Part shown: positions 24,071-32,368 of the stretch, piece after piece
Layout: every line of letters begins with the position of its first letter
Position numbering within the stretch: position 1 is the stretch's first letter
Made by a program: the position numbers and the translations under genes
Source: Ligilactobacillus murinus DSM 20452 = NBRC 14221
GTDB lineage: Bacteria > Bacillota > Bacilli > Lactobacillales > Lactobacillaceae
Assembly: GCF_001591685.1 (NCBI RefSeq)
Contig: NZ_BCVJ01000019.1
Location: 1 to 35,208 of the forward strand
Length of the DNA stretch: 35,208 nt
Reading direction: 5' to 3'
Notes under the pieces: model-generated
The model's database searches: none
The model's input: the letters and a program-made list of their open reading frames with translations, nothing else
What the model was told of the DNA's origin: nothing

Positions 24071-24718
24071 ATGAGTCGAAAGAGTAACGACCACACCAAA
24101 AAGCCTTGGGAAAAGACCTTTGAAGAGATAAAAGATGATAAAGGAAACTACTCGCGAAGAGCTAGTCGACAGAGCAATAGACGAAACACGATGTTGACAA
24201 CGATCTTATTAGGCGTTTTTGTAGTCATCATTATCAGTACGATCATATTTTATTTTGTTTCACAACGGGCTTCTAAGCAAAATGTAAGTAACGATGATTC
24301 GATCGAAGTGGTCTCTTCAAGCGAAAAAAAATCATCTTCGAGTAAGAAAAAATCTGTAGCAAAGAAGAGTTCAAGTAAAAAGAAGACTACAAAGGAAAGC
24401 TCAGATACTCAGTCTGACAGCACATCACAAGCAGTAGCACCACAAGATACAACCCAAGCACAAGCAAGTAGCGAACAGCCTGCAGATCACGAAAATCAAG
24501 CAAATGCTGAACAACATGCATCCGAAAGCTCACAAGAATCGCAACATTCAGAAGAACAATCTTCCCAACAAGAGCAGTATATCTCTGTTCCGGCAGGTCA
24601 AGGCTTGTATCGGGTCGCGGTCAATAATGGTTTGACGCTAGATCAGTTATTACAGTTGAATCCAGGCTTAACAGCTAATTCGAGTATTTCACCAGGACAA
24701 CAGATCCGTGTAAAATAA
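24071..24718 (+). CDS. Membrane-anchored LysM domain protein (YpbE/SAG1386-EF1546 type)
   Basis: 215-aa predicted cell-wall protein: a basic cytoplasmic N-terminus (about 1-38), one transmembrane helix (about 39-62, TTILLGVFVVIIISTIIFYF), a low-complexity Ser/Lys then Gln/Ser/Glu-rich wall-spanning linker (about 65-168), and a single C-terminal LysM peptidoglycan-binding domain (about 170-215, LYRVAVNNGLTLDQLLQLNPG and SISPGQQIRV). There is no signal-peptidase site. An ATG start at 24071 was chosen over GTG 24053, which sits in a hairpin. In Bacillus ypbE lies in the same place between recS and cmk. The function is unknown; it is probably a division- or wall-associated anchor. Confidence 0.88.
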   Translation: MSRKSNDHTKKPWEKTFEEIKDDKGNYSRRASRQSNRRNTMLTTILLGVFVVIIISTIIFYFVSQRASKQNVSNDDSIEVVSSSEKKSSSSKKKSVAKKSSSKKKTTKESSDTQSDSTSQAVAPQDTTQAQASSEQPADHENQANAEQHASESSQESQHSEEQSSQQEQYISVPAGQGLYRVAVNNGLTLDQLLQLNPGLTANSSISPGQQIRVK

Positions 24719-24750
24719 GCTTTAGAATAATAAAAGAGAGGAAAAACAAT

Positions 24751-24790
24751 AAAAATGTGTCCTTATTTTTCTTGGGACACATTTTTATAT
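24751..24790 (+). terminator. Terminator after the LysM gene
   Basis: A perfect 12-bp stem, AAAAATGTGTCC (24751-24762) with GGACACATTTTT (24775-24786), ending in T5ATAT. It lies between the LysM gene and cmk and is preceded by GAGAGGAAAAAC, so it might also take part in cmk start-site folding. Confidence 0.8.
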
Positions 24791-24813
24791 GTTTAAATGG
24801 GATATATTATAGT

Positions 24814-25488
24814 ATGCAAACAAAAATGCAAATTGCGATCGATGGTCCTGCTTCTGCAGGTAAAAGTACCGTTGCAAAGTTGGTCGCTAAAAAATTAAAT
24901 TACATTTATTGCGATACAGGTGCAATGTATCGCGCCACAACTTGGAAGGCACTACAAATGGGTGTTGCACTAGATGACGATCAAGCTCTAGGGAAAATGC
25001 TTGAAACGATGGAATTAAGCTTTAAGCCTAGCGAGCCAGAACAATTAGTATTTGTCGATGGGACAGACGTGACTACTGCGATCAGATTGCCAGAGATCAC
25101 TAATAATGTTTCACTTGTTTCAGCTCAACCTAGCGTACGCAAAAATTTAACTGGGCGTCAGCAACAGATCGCAAGTGAAGGTGGAATCGTGATGGATGGG
25201 CGTGATATTGGCACAACTGTTTTGCCAAATGCTCAAGTAAAGATCTTTTTAGTTGCGAGTGTACACGAAAGAGCTTTACGTCGCTTCAAAGAAAATCAAG
25301 CTAAGGGTATCGATACGCCATTAGCTAAACTCGAAGCTGAGATCGAAGCGCGCGATTATAAGGACTCACACCGTGAAGTTTCGCCATTGACTAAGGCAGA
25401 TGATGCGATTTTATTAGATACTACTTCACTAGATATTGCGCAAGTTACCGATGAAATCATGAAAATTGTTAAAAATACAGAGAAATAG
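24814..25488 (+). CDS. cmk: Cytidylate kinase
   Basis: Phosphorylates CMP and dCMP with ATP in nucleotide salvage. 224 aa. P-loop GPASAGKSTVAK (about residues 12-23), YCDTGAMYRA CMP-binding segment, and the DGRDIGTTVLPNA and RDYKDSHREVSPL blocks are conserved. ATG 24814 was taken as start; the in-frame ATG 24826 is also possible. The nearest Shine-Dalgarno (GGGAT) is weak and 11 nt away. The cmk-rpsA-der-hup order is conserved in Bacilli. Confidence 0.95.
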   Translation: MQTKMQIAIDGPASAGKSTVAKLVAKKLNYIYCDTGAMYRATTWKALQMGVALDDDQALGKMLETMELSFKPSEPEQLVFVDGTDVTTAIRLPEITNNVSLVSAQPSVRKNLTGRQQQIASEGGIVMDGRDIGTTVLPNAQVKIFLVASVHERALRRFKENQAKGIDTPLAKLEAEIEARDYKDSHREVSPLTKADDAILLDTTSLDIAQVTDEIMKIVKNTEK

Positions 25489-25502
25489 GTAATTTAACTA
25501 GC

Positions 25503-25527
25503 ATTTTGAACTGCTTTCAGTTAAAAT
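25503..25527 (+). promoter_or_regulatory. Hairpin upstream of rpsA
   Basis: ATTTTGAACTG (25503-25513) pairs with CAGTTAAAAT (25518-25527) with one bulged base and a CTTT loop, 36 nt before the rpsA start. No T-run follows, so it may be a leader element rather than a terminator. Confidence 0.35.
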
Positions 25528-25563
25528 GGTTATTAGAGTTAGTCGTTAAGGAGGACAAAGTCC

Positions 25564-26757
25564 ATGAGTGAATCAGAAAACAAGGATTTATTAGAAGCTT
25601 TAAACAGCGTTAAACCAGTTAAGGTTGGCGACGTTGTCAAAGGCGAAGTGTTGGCATTTGATGATAAAAAGCAAGTTATCGTAGGGATCGAAGGCACCGG
25701 TGTTGAAGGTGTTGTTCCTGCACGCGAATTGAGCGTTAAAGCAGACGAGATCGAAGATAACATCAAAGTTGGCGATGTGCTTGACTTGGTTGTTATCTCT
25801 AAGATCGGTTCTGACAAAGAAGGCGGTAGCTACTTATTATCACAACGTCGCCTCGAAGCCCGTAAAGTATGGGATGAAATCGAAAAGAAATTTGAAGCAG
25901 GTGAAACACTCACAGTTCCTGTAACTCAAATTGTAAAGGGTGGCTTAGTTGTTGACGCTGGCGTTCGTGGCTTTGTCCCTGCATCAATGGTTTCTGACCA
26001 TTTTGTTGAAGATTTCAACCAATACAAGGGTCAAGAACTTGAACTTAAGATCGTTGAGATCGAACCAAGCGAAAACCGTTTGATCTTATCGCATAAAGAA
26101 ATCGTTCAACAAGAACGTGAAGCTAAGAAACAAGAAGTTATGTCACAACTTGCAGCAGGCGATGTGCTTGATGGTAAAGTTGCACGCTTAACTAACTTTG
26201 GTGCGTTCATCGACCTTGGTGGCGTTGATGGCTTAGTTCACGTTTCTGAAATTTCTTACGAACGTGTAGGCAAGCCTTCTGATGTCTTGAAAGTTGGCGA
26301 AGACGTTAAAGTTAAAGTGTTAGCCGTTGATCCTGAAAAAGATCGCATTTCACTTTCTATCAAACAAACATTGCCACAACCTTGGGACAATATTGAAGAA
26401 AAAGTTGCTGAAGGCGACGTTCTTGATGGTAAGGTAAAACGTTTGACAAGCTTTGGTGCATTTGTTGAAGTATTCCCAGGTGTTGAAGGCTTGGTACACA
26501 TTTCACAAATTTCACACAAACATATTGCTACACCAAATGAAGTTTTGACATCTGGCCAAGACGTTAAAGTCAAGGTCTTGAATGTTAACGGTGAAGATCG
26601 TCGTTTAGCATTATCTATCAAAGCTTTACAAGAAAAACCAGCAGCTGATAAAAAAGAAGTTGAAGTTGTCGAAGAAGAACATGTTGAGATCCCAGAAGAA
26701 GATACAGGTTTTACTTTAGGTGACTTAGTCGGTGACGACTTGAAAAATGAAGACTAA
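25564..26757 (+). CDS. rpsA: 30S ribosomal protein S1 homologue
   Basis: RNA-binding protein with four S1 repeats (about residues 18-87, 105-170, 192-260 and 277-346), the Firmicutes form lacking the first two domains of E. coli S1. 397 aa. Repeats three and four show the classic LTNFGAFIDLGGVDGLVHVSE and LTSFGAFVEVFPGVEGLVHIS pattern. The acidic C-terminal tail is typical of lactobacilli. Strong AAGGAGG upstream. Codon choice indicates high expression. Confidence 0.96.
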   Translation: MSESENKDLLEALNSVKPVKVGDVVKGEVLAFDDKKQVIVGIEGTGVEGVVPARELSVKADEIEDNIKVGDVLDLVVISKIGSDKEGGSYLLSQRRLEARKVWDEIEKKFEAGETLTVPVTQIVKGGLVVDAGVRGFVPASMVSDHFVEDFNQYKGQELELKIVEIEPSENRLILSHKEIVQQEREAKKQEVMSQLAAGDVLDGKVARLTNFGAFIDLGGVDGLVHVSEISYERVGKPSDVLKVGEDVKVKVLAVDPEKDRISLSIKQTLPQPWDNIEEKVAEGDVLDGKVKRLTSFGAFVEVFPGVEGLVHISQISHKHIATPNEVLTSGQDVKVKVLNVNGEDRRLALSIKALQEKPAADKKEVEVVEEEHVEIPEEDTGFTLGDLVGDDLKNED

Positions 26758-26781
26758 TCTCACGTATTGAGATTCATTTTG

Positions 26782-26819
26782 ACTGGCCCAAGCGTAAAAG
26801 GTTTTGGGTCAGTTTTTTT
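26782..26819 (+). terminator. Terminator of rpsA
   Basis: ACTGGCCCAA (26782-26791) pairs with TTGGGTCAGT (26804-26813) including one G-U, followed by seven T. A smaller hairpin AATCTCA/TGAGATT (26756-26774) precedes it. Confidence 0.9.
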
Positions 26820-26850
26820 GCTAAAACATTACTATAAGGAGTGAATTAAA

Positions 26851-28161
26851 ATGGCTAATCCAGTCGTTGCGATCGTTGGACGTCCGAATGTAGGGAAATC
26901 AACGGTTTTTAACCGGATCGCTGGTGAGCGGATCTCTATCGTTGAAGATACCCCTGGTGTGACCCGTGATCGTATTTATGCGAAGGGCGAATGGCTCGGA
27001 CAACCCTTTAATTTGATCGATACAGGTGGGATCGATATGGGGGATGAACCATTTTTAGCCCAAATTACCGAGCAAGCTCAAATCGCGATCGATGAAGCTG
27101 ATGTGATCGTCTTTGTGACTAGTGTCAAAGAAGGGGTCACAGATGCTGATGAAAAAGTAGCAAAGATCTTGTATCGAACTGATAAACCAGTTATTTTAGC
27201 GGTAAATAAAGTGGATAATCCTGAACTTAGAAGTGAGATCTATGATTTCTACTCATTAGGTTTTGGCGACCCAATGCCACTTTCTGGAACTCATGGGATC
27301 GGTACTGGTGACCTATTAGATAAGGTCTGCCAGGCATTTCCTAAAGATGGAGCTAAAGAACAGGACGATTCGATCAAATTTAGTTTTATCGGTCGGCCTA
27401 ATGTGGGTAAATCTTCTTTAGTCAACGCAATTTTAGGTGAAAACCGCGTGATCGTCTCTAACGTTGAAGGGACAACGCGGGATGCGATCGATACGAAATT
27501 CGTTGCTGAAGATGGAACGGAATTTACCATGATCGATACTGCAGGGATCCGTAAAAAAGGCAAAGTTTATGAAAATACGGAAAAATATTCTGTTTTACGG
27601 GCCATGCGTGCGATCGATCGTTCTGATGTGGTTTGTGTTGTTTTAAATGCTGAAGAAGGCATTCGTGAACAAGATAAACATGTAGCCGGCTATGCACATG
27701 AAGCGGGACGTGGGATCATCATCGTTGTCAATAAATGGGATACTTTGAAAAAAGATAATCATACGATGAAAGAGTTTGAAAAGACGATCCGGCAAGAATT
27801 CCAGTATTTGAGTTATGCGCCGATCGTGTTTGTTTCCGCTAAGACTCATCAACGCTTAGAACAATTACCAAAATTGATCGAGCGGGTAAATCACAACCAT
27901 GAACGTCGCATCTCATCGGCTGTTTTAAATGATGTTATCATGGATGCGATCGCGCATAATCCAACCCCAACAGACAATGGGCGCCGCTTACGGGTCTACT
28001 ATGCGACTCAAGTGGCAACTAAGCCACCAACATTTGTCGTCTTTGTAAATGATCCAGAATTGATGCACTTTTCATATGAACGTTTCTTGGAAAATCAGAT
28101 CCGAGCAGCATTTGATTTTGAGGGGACACCAATTCATGTGATCGAAAGACGACGTAAATAA
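26851..28161 (+). CDS. der: Ribosome-associated GTPase Der (EngA)
   Basis: Essential GTPase for 50S subunit assembly. 436 aa. Two tandem G domains: G1 [12 protein letters not shown] (about 9) and [12 protein letters not shown] (about 181), G3 DTGG and DTAG, G4 NKVD and NKWD, followed by a C-terminal KH-like domain ([21 protein letters not shown]). It follows rpsA after a terminator, with its own AAGGAG site, so it may have its own promoter. Confidence 0.98.
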   Translation: MANPVVAIVGRPNVGKSTVFNRIAGERISIVEDTPGVTRDRIYAKGEWLGQPFNLIDTGGIDMGDEPFLAQITEQAQIAIDEADVIVFVTSVKEGVTDADEKVAKILYRTDKPVILAVNKVDNPELRSEIYDFYSLGFGDPMPLSGTHGIGTGDLLDKVCQAFPKDGAKEQDDSIKFSFIGRPNVGKSSLVNAILGENRVIVSNVEGTTRDAIDTKFVAEDGTEFTMIDTAGIRKKGKVYENTEKYSVLRAMRAIDRSDVVCVVLNAEEGIREQDKHVAGYAHEAGRGIIIVVNKWDTLKKDNHTMKEFEKTIRQEFQYLSYAPIVFVSAKTHQRLEQLPKLIERVNHNHERRISSAVLNDVIMDAIAHNPTPTDNGRRLRVYYATQVATKPPTFVVFVNDPELMHFSYERFLENQIRAAFDFEGTPIHVIERRRK

Positions 28162-28230
28162 TCAAAGATAAAAAATTAAAAAAATTATGCCTAAATTTAT
28201 CTTATTTTTACAAAAAAATGATTAAAAACG

Positions 28231-28259
28231 TTGCTATATTAGGCTTTCTGTGCTATCTT
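28231..28259 (+). promoter_or_regulatory. hup promoter
   Basis: TTGCTA (28231-28236), 17 bp, TATCTT (28254-28259), with an extended -10 TG one base before it. It gives a leader of about 100 nt. Confidence 0.7.
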
Positions 28260-28269
28260 ATTAACTGAG

Positions 28270-28342
28270 CAATGATTTGTTAGTCATTGTTTCACCATTT
28301 CTGGCTAGTTTAGAAATGGACAAGAAGATATGCCTATATCTT
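28270..28342 (+). promoter_or_regulatory. Three consecutive hairpins in the hup leader
   Basis: Perfect inverted repeats CAATGA/TCATTG (28270-28275, 28284-28289), CCATTTC/GAAATGG (28295-28301, 28313-28319) and AAGATAT/ATATCTT (28325-28331, 28336-28342), ending 11 nt before the GAGGAGGTGA ribosome-binding site. They probably stabilise or regulate a very abundant mRNA; the role is inferred. Confidence 0.5.
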
Positions 28343-28368
28343 TATCTTCACTTGAGGAGGTGAAACAC

Positions 28369-28644
28369 ATGGCAAACAAAGCACAATTGATCGAAACTGT
28401 TGCTGAAAAGACAGGTTTGACAAAGAAGGACGCAACTGTTGCAGTTGACGCAGTTTTTGGTTCTATCCAAGACTACCTTAAAGAAGGCGAAAAAGTTCAA
28501 TTGATCGGCTTTGGTAACTTTGAAGTTCGTGAACGTGCAGCTCGTAAGGGTCGTAACCCACAAACTGGTAAAGAGATCCAAATCCCAGCAAGCAAGGTAC
28601 CTGCATTCAAACCAGGTAAGGCGCTTAAAGATGCTGTTAAATAA
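28369..28644 (+). CDS. hup: DNA-binding protein HU
   Basis: Histone-like dimeric nucleoid protein. 91 aa from ATG 28369, which has an ideal GAGGAGGTGA site. [20 protein letters not shown] start, the [22 protein letters not shown] arm and the [15 protein letters not shown] end are canonical. The 13 codons open upstream are not part of the protein. It has its own promoter, structured leader and terminator. Confidence 0.98.
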   Translation: MANKAQLIETVAEKTGLTKKDATVAVDAVFGSIQDYLKEGEKVQLIGFGNFEVRERAARKGRNPQTGKEIQIPASKVPAFKPGKALKDAVK

Positions 28645-28660
28645 GATTGACTTAATTTTA

Positions 28661-28692
28661 GCTAGGACCCTTGATTTATCAAGGGTTTTTTT
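28661..28692 (+). terminator. Terminator of hup
   Basis: ACCCTTGA (28667-28674) pairs with TCAAGGGT (28679-28686), loop TTTA, then a seven-T run. It is preceded by GCTAGG exactly as in the tsf terminator. Confidence 0.92.
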
Positions 28693-28842
28693 GTATAAAA
28701 AAATACTGGAGCGTTAAAATGAGCAAGAGGCGTTACATATATACACTAATACTAAGAGCAAAAGAATTTTGTACTTAATATATGAATTTTCTCATCCATC
28801 AGAAAGTGTCTTGCAACTTTATCCAGCTAGCTTTTTGTGCTA

Positions 28843-28851
28843 TGCTAAAAT
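28843..28851 (+). promoter_or_regulatory. Extended -10 promoter of corA
   Basis: TG (28843-28844) one base before TAAAAT (28846-28851); no clear -35. Leader of about 30 nt. Confidence 0.4.
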
Positions 28852-28889
28852 TATTTGTGGTAGATATATAAATGCTAGGGGTTGGAAAG

Positions 28890-29792
28890 ATGAGCAAGAA
28901 GATCGTTTTTGGTCCAAAAAAAGATTTTATTTGGATCGATATCAAAAAAGATGATGAAAATGTGGTCCAGGAGTTAAAAAACCAAGCCAAGCTCGATAAA
29001 GAGCTATTGAGTTATGCTCTTGATGAACACGAAAATGCTCACGTGGAATATGATGCAAAAGAGGGGCTCTTGTTGATCGTTTTTAATGTGATCAAAAAAT
29101 ACAGCGAACGTTATGAAACGACACCGGTGGCTTTTATCGTCAAGCAAAATGAGCTGTACAGTTTTACGACAGCTAAAACAGCTTATGTGACTGAGTTTAT
29201 TGAAGGGTTGATCACACGCAAGCCCGATCTTAGTCGCTTGAGTTTGATCTTTAAGACGCTTTATCAGATCGTGGGAGCATTTTTCCCAGTGATCAAAGAG
29301 ATCGATAAAAAACGTTTGATTTTGACAGAAAAATTAAAAACCAAGACGACCAATCGTAATTTGTTGGAACTTTCAGATCTAGGAATGGGTTTAGTTTATT
29401 TAGTCAATGCGACCCAACAAAATTCCTTGCTACTGGCCCAATTAAAAAAGCTTTCAATTTACCGCTCTTTGACAGAAAATGAACGAGAAGAGTTAGAAGA
29501 TGTTGAGATCGAAGCAGATCAGTTGGTAGCAATGGCTAATTTATCCGATCAGATCTTAGGCCAGGTCTCGGAGACCTATAATAACTTGTTGAATAATAAC
29601 TTAAATGACACGATGCGTTTATTGACGATCTGGTCGTTATTATTGACGGTCCCGACCATTGTGACGGGCTTTTTTGGGATGAATGTCTTACTACCATTTA
29701 AAGATAGTCCATTTGGCTGGCTCATAATTATTTTTATCAGTATGTTTTTATCGATCGGACTGTTAATGACGATCTTAAAACGTATAAAATGA
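28890..29792 (+). CDS. CorA family magnesium/divalent cation transporter
   Basis: Pentameric membrane channel for Mg2+ (or Co2+/Ni2+). 300 aa. A large N-terminal cytoplasmic domain (about 1-240) with long helices precedes two C-terminal transmembrane helices; the signature GFFGMNV is at the end of the first. ATG 28890 has AGGGG 8 nt upstream; an in-frame ATG at 28872 lies before that site and is rejected. It ends 10 nt before the response regulator gene, so the two may be cotranscribed. Confidence 0.93.
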   Translation: MSKKIVFGPKKDFIWIDIKKDDENVVQELKNQAKLDKELLSYALDEHENAHVEYDAKEGLLLIVFNVIKKYSERYETTPVAFIVKQNELYSFTTAKTAYVTEFIEGLITRKPDLSRLSLIFKTLYQIVGAFFPVIKEIDKKRLILTEKLKTKTTNRNLLELSDLGMGLVYLVNATQQNSLLLAQLKKLSIYRSLTENEREELEDVEIEADQLVAMANLSDQILGQVSETYNNLLNNNLNDTMRLLTIWSLLLTVPTIVTGFFGMNVLLPFKDSPFGWLIIIFISMFLSIGLLMTILKRIK

Positions 29793-29802
29793 GGTGGGTA
29801 AT

Positions 29803-30495
29803 ATGCGAACTATTTTTATAGTAGAAGATGATGCAACTATTATTCAAGTCGTCAGCGAGAAATTGAATTCTTGGGGGTACGATTGCAAAGGTGTGACTGA
29901 TTTTCAAAATGTACTAAGCGAATGTTTAGAACTTGCTCCACAATTGATCTTGTTGGATATTTCATTGCCTTATTTTAATGGCTTTCATTGGTGTCAAGAG
30001 ATCAGAAAACATTCGCAGGTGCCGATCATCTTTATCTCATCAGCTGCTGATCAAATGAATCAGATTATGGCGATCAATTTAGGTGCCGATGATTTTATCG
30101 TCAAACCATTTGATCTCAATTTGTTAGTAGCTAAGATCCAAGCTTTATTACGGCGAAGTTACCAGTACAATCAAGTACAGACAGTCGATACTTACGATCT
30201 ACAAGGATTTACTTTTACGCCTGAAGAAAACGTGATCGCAAATGCTGAGAGTAAGTTGAATCTATCGCCCAATGAAACTAAGATCTTGGTTATTTTATTG
30301 CGTGAGCGTGGCCAGATCGTCTCAAAGACACAGATGGTCGAAGCGTTATGGCAAGCCGATGACTTTATCGATAGTAATACGTTAGCGGTCAATATCACCC
30401 GGATCCGCAAGAAATTAGCTTCAGTCGGGATCAAGGATCTGATCCAAACGGTCAAGGGAAAGGGGTATTTGATCGAGAATGAAACAAGTGCTTAA
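29803..30495 (+). CDS. OmpR-family response regulator (BceR-like)
   Basis: DNA-binding response regulator. 230 aa from ATG 29803, with GAGGTGGG 4 nt upstream. The receiver domain has the acidic pair Glu8-Asp9-Asp10, phospho-acceptor Asp52 (LLDISLP), Ser79 and Lys100 (IVKPFD); the C-terminal domain is an OmpR/PhoB winged helix (SPNETKILVILLRERGQIV, TLAVNITRIRKKL). It overlaps the kinase gene by 17 nt. The adjacent BceAB-type transporter and a TTACA-N4-TGTAA operator upstream of it support a BceR role in response to antimicrobial peptides. Confidence 0.92.
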   Translation: MRTIFIVEDDATIIQVVSEKLNSWGYDCKGVTDFQNVLSECLELAPQLILLDISLPYFNGFHWCQEIRKHSQVPIIFISSAADQMNQIMAINLGADDFIVKPFDLNLLVAKIQALLRRSYQYNQVQTVDTYDLQGFTFTPEENVIANAESKLNLSPNETKILVILLRERGQIVSKTQMVEALWQADDFIDSNTLAVNITRIRKKLASVGIKDLIQTVKGKGYLIENETSA

Positions 30496-31459
30496 ATTGA
30501 CTAAAGCTTTTATATGGGAGCATAAAGCGACCTATCTAGTATGGGTATTATTATTGGGAACTCAAAGTCTGACGTTATACCTATATGATCAGACCCAAGT
30601 GATCTTAGGCGATACCCTCCTGTTTAGCTGTTTGATAATTTTTAGCTATACGTTAGTTGCCTTTAGTCGATGGCAAAAAAAGCTCAGGCAGTTACAACTT
30701 TTACAGGCTAATTTTTCACATGAGCTTTTACCCTCAAGCACCAGTCAGGTAGAAATACTTTATCAACAGATAGCTGAAGAATTAGAGCAAAAATTAGTAG
30801 CAGAATTAGAACATAGCCGTTTGAAAAAACAAGAGATGTTAGAAGATTTTGGGATTTGGTTGCATCAAGTCAAAACACCAGTATCGGCCTTAGACCTTTT
30901 GATCCAAGCGCAAGGAAACGATCCTAAGATGCGAGCTGAGTTGTTCAAAGTCAATGAGTATCTTCAGCTGATGTTAAATTATTTGCGCCAACAATTGGAT
31001 AATTCTGACCTTGTTTTTGAGCAAGTTGCTTTAGATAAAGTGATCAAGGAAGTCTTGAAAAAGTATGCACTCTTTTTTGCGCAAAAAGGGCTACGCGTGG
31101 AATTTATCGACCTTGATAACACCACAGTTACGACCGATAAGAAGTGGTTGATCTTTATTTTAGAGCAATTGATCTTCAATGCGATCAAATATACCAACAC
31201 TGGAACGATCACGTTTATTTTTAACGGTGATCATTTGGCGATCAAAGATACTGGGATCGGGATCCAGTCACAAGATATTCCACGTGTTTTTGAAAAAGGT
31301 TTTACCGGTTATAATGGACGTCAAGATCAACGTGCAAGTGGTCTAGGCTTATATTTGAGTCAAAAAGTTGCGCTCAAATTAGGGTGTAAACTCGAATCGA
31401 CTTCTAAAGTTGGCCAAGGAACGATGGTCAAAATTTATTTCCCAAAATATTATAAATAA
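30479..31459 (+). CDS. Intramembrane-sensing histidine kinase (BceS-like)
   Basis: 326-aa sensor kinase with two N-terminal transmembrane helices (about 17-36 and 44-63) and almost no extracellular loop, the hallmark of BceS-type kinases that sense through their ABC transporter. The H-box FGIWLHQVKTPVSA has phospho-acceptor His129, the N-box is LEQLIFNAIKYTN, and the G-boxes are DTGIGI and GLGLYLS. The ATG lies inside the regulator gene, so translation is coupled. Its terminator carries the probable operator of the next operon. Confidence 0.92.
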   Translation: MKQVLKLTKAFIWEHKATYLVWVLLLGTQSLTLYLYDQTQVILGDTLLFSCLIIFSYTLVAFSRWQKKLRQLQLLQANFSHELLPSSTSQVEILYQQIAEELEQKLVAELEHSRLKKQEMLEDFGIWLHQVKTPVSALDLLIQAQGNDPKMRAELFKVNEYLQLMLNYLRQQLDNSDLVFEQVALDKVIKEVLKKYALFFAQKGLRVEFIDLDNTTVTTDKKWLIFILEQLIFNAIKYTNTGTITFIFNGDHLAIKDTGIGIQSQDIPRVFEKGFTGYNGRQDQRASGLGLYLSQKVALKLGCKLESTSKVGQGTMVKIYFPKYYK

Positions 31460-31488
31460 ATTGTTACCTTAACTTTAATGTTATTTAA

Positions 31489-31529
31489 AAATGGCAACCT
31501 TACAATTTTGTAAGGTTGCCATTTATTTT
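31489..31529 (+). terminator. Terminator of the kinase gene
   Basis: A perfect 15-bp stem, AAATGGCAACCTTAC (31489-31503) with GTAAGGTTGCCATTT (31510-31524), loop AATTTT, followed by ATTTT. The T-run is modest. Confidence 0.75.
31500..31513. promoter_or_regulatory. BceR-type operator of the bceAB-like operon
   Basis: TTACA-ATTT-TGTAA matches the BceR-family consensus TNACA-N4-TGTAA exactly. It is the tip of the terminator stem and lies about 45 bp upstream of the transporter promoter's -10. Confidence 0.65.
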
Positions 31530-31534
31530 GTAAG

Positions 31535-31563
31535 TAGGCATAAGTAACGGGGCTTGTTATGAT
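31535..31563 (+). promoter_or_regulatory. Promoter of the bceAB-like operon
   Basis: TAGGCA (31535-31540), 17 bp, TATGAT (31558-31563). The -35 is weak, as expected for a promoter that needs an activator bound at the upstream operator. Confidence 0.5.
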
Positions 31564-31597
31564 TAATATATCAATTAGAACAACGGAGGAAATGATC

Positions 31598-32353
31598 ATG
31601 AATGAATTACTAAAGATCGAACATGCACGCAAAGTTTATCAGAGTCGTTTTAAGGGCGTTCAAGTTGAAGCTTTAAAAGATATCCAACTTGAAGTAAATA
31701 AGGGTGAATATACAGCAATTATGGGCGAATCTGGTTCTGGGAAGAGTACTTTGTTGAATATGATCGCCACTTTAGATAAACCAACATCAGGTAAATTGTA
31801 TTTGAACGGTGAAGATCTGACACAGATCAAAGAAAAAGCAGCAGCGACCTTTAGACGTGAACATTTAGGCTTTGTCTTCCAAGATTTTAACTTATTAGAC
31901 ACGATCTCTGTCAAAGATAATATCTTATTACCATTAGTTTTATCACGTAAAAGTATCAAAGCGGCTAAGCCTAAATTGCAAGAATTAGCAGAAAAATTAG
32001 AGATCACTACTTTATTAGAAAAATATCCATACGAATTATCTGGCGGACAAAAGCAACGTGTGGCAGTCGCCCGGGCGATCATTACCGATCCAGCCTTACT
32101 TTTAGCCGATGAACCGACGGGGGCATTAGATTCAAAGACCTCAGATCAATTGTTAGATATCTTTGAACAGTTGAATCAAAATGGTCAAACGATCTTGATG
32201 GTCACCCACAGTTCATTAGCTGCTAGTCGGGCTAAGCGGGTCTTATTTATCAAAGACGGGATCGTTTATCATCAACTTTACCGGGGAGAACTTGACTCCA
32301 AGGCGTTCTTAGAAAAGATCAATATGACGATGGCGTCATTATTACCACGTTAG
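31598..32353 (+). CDS. BceA-type ABC transporter ATP-binding protein
   Basis: ATPase of a peptide-antibiotic sensing and resistance transporter. 251 aa from ATG 31598, with GGAGGA (31585-31590) 7 nt upstream; the ATG at 31592 is too close to that site. Walker A GESGSGKST, Q-loop FQDFNLL, signature LSGGQKQR, Walker B LLLADEPTGALD and switch VTHS are all present. The MacB/LolD subfamily D-loop GALDSK fits Bce systems. It pairs with the large permease that follows after 15 nt. Confidence 0.94.
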   Translation: MNELLKIEHARKVYQSRFKGVQVEALKDIQLEVNKGEYTAIMGESGSGKSTLLNMIATLDKPTSGKLYLNGEDLTQIKEKAAATFRREHLGFVFQDFNLLDTISVKDNILLPLVLSRKSIKAAKPKLQELAEKLEITTLLEKYPYELSGGQKQRVAVARAIITDPALLLADEPTGALDSKTSDQLLDIFEQLNQNGQTILMVTHSSLAASRAKRVLFIKDGIVYHQLYRGELDSKAFLEKINMTMASLLPR

Positions 32354-32368
32354 TCAGGAGGAATCTGT

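Noticed and set aside
24757-24813. Upstream extension of cmk from GTG 24757
   Set aside because: It would be encoded by the terminator-like hairpin 24751-24786; family members start near the MQIAIDGP segment.
28769-28954. Short open frame upstream of and overlapping corA
   Set aside because: No Shine-Dalgarno, composition unlike coding DNA, overlaps the corA promoter and start.
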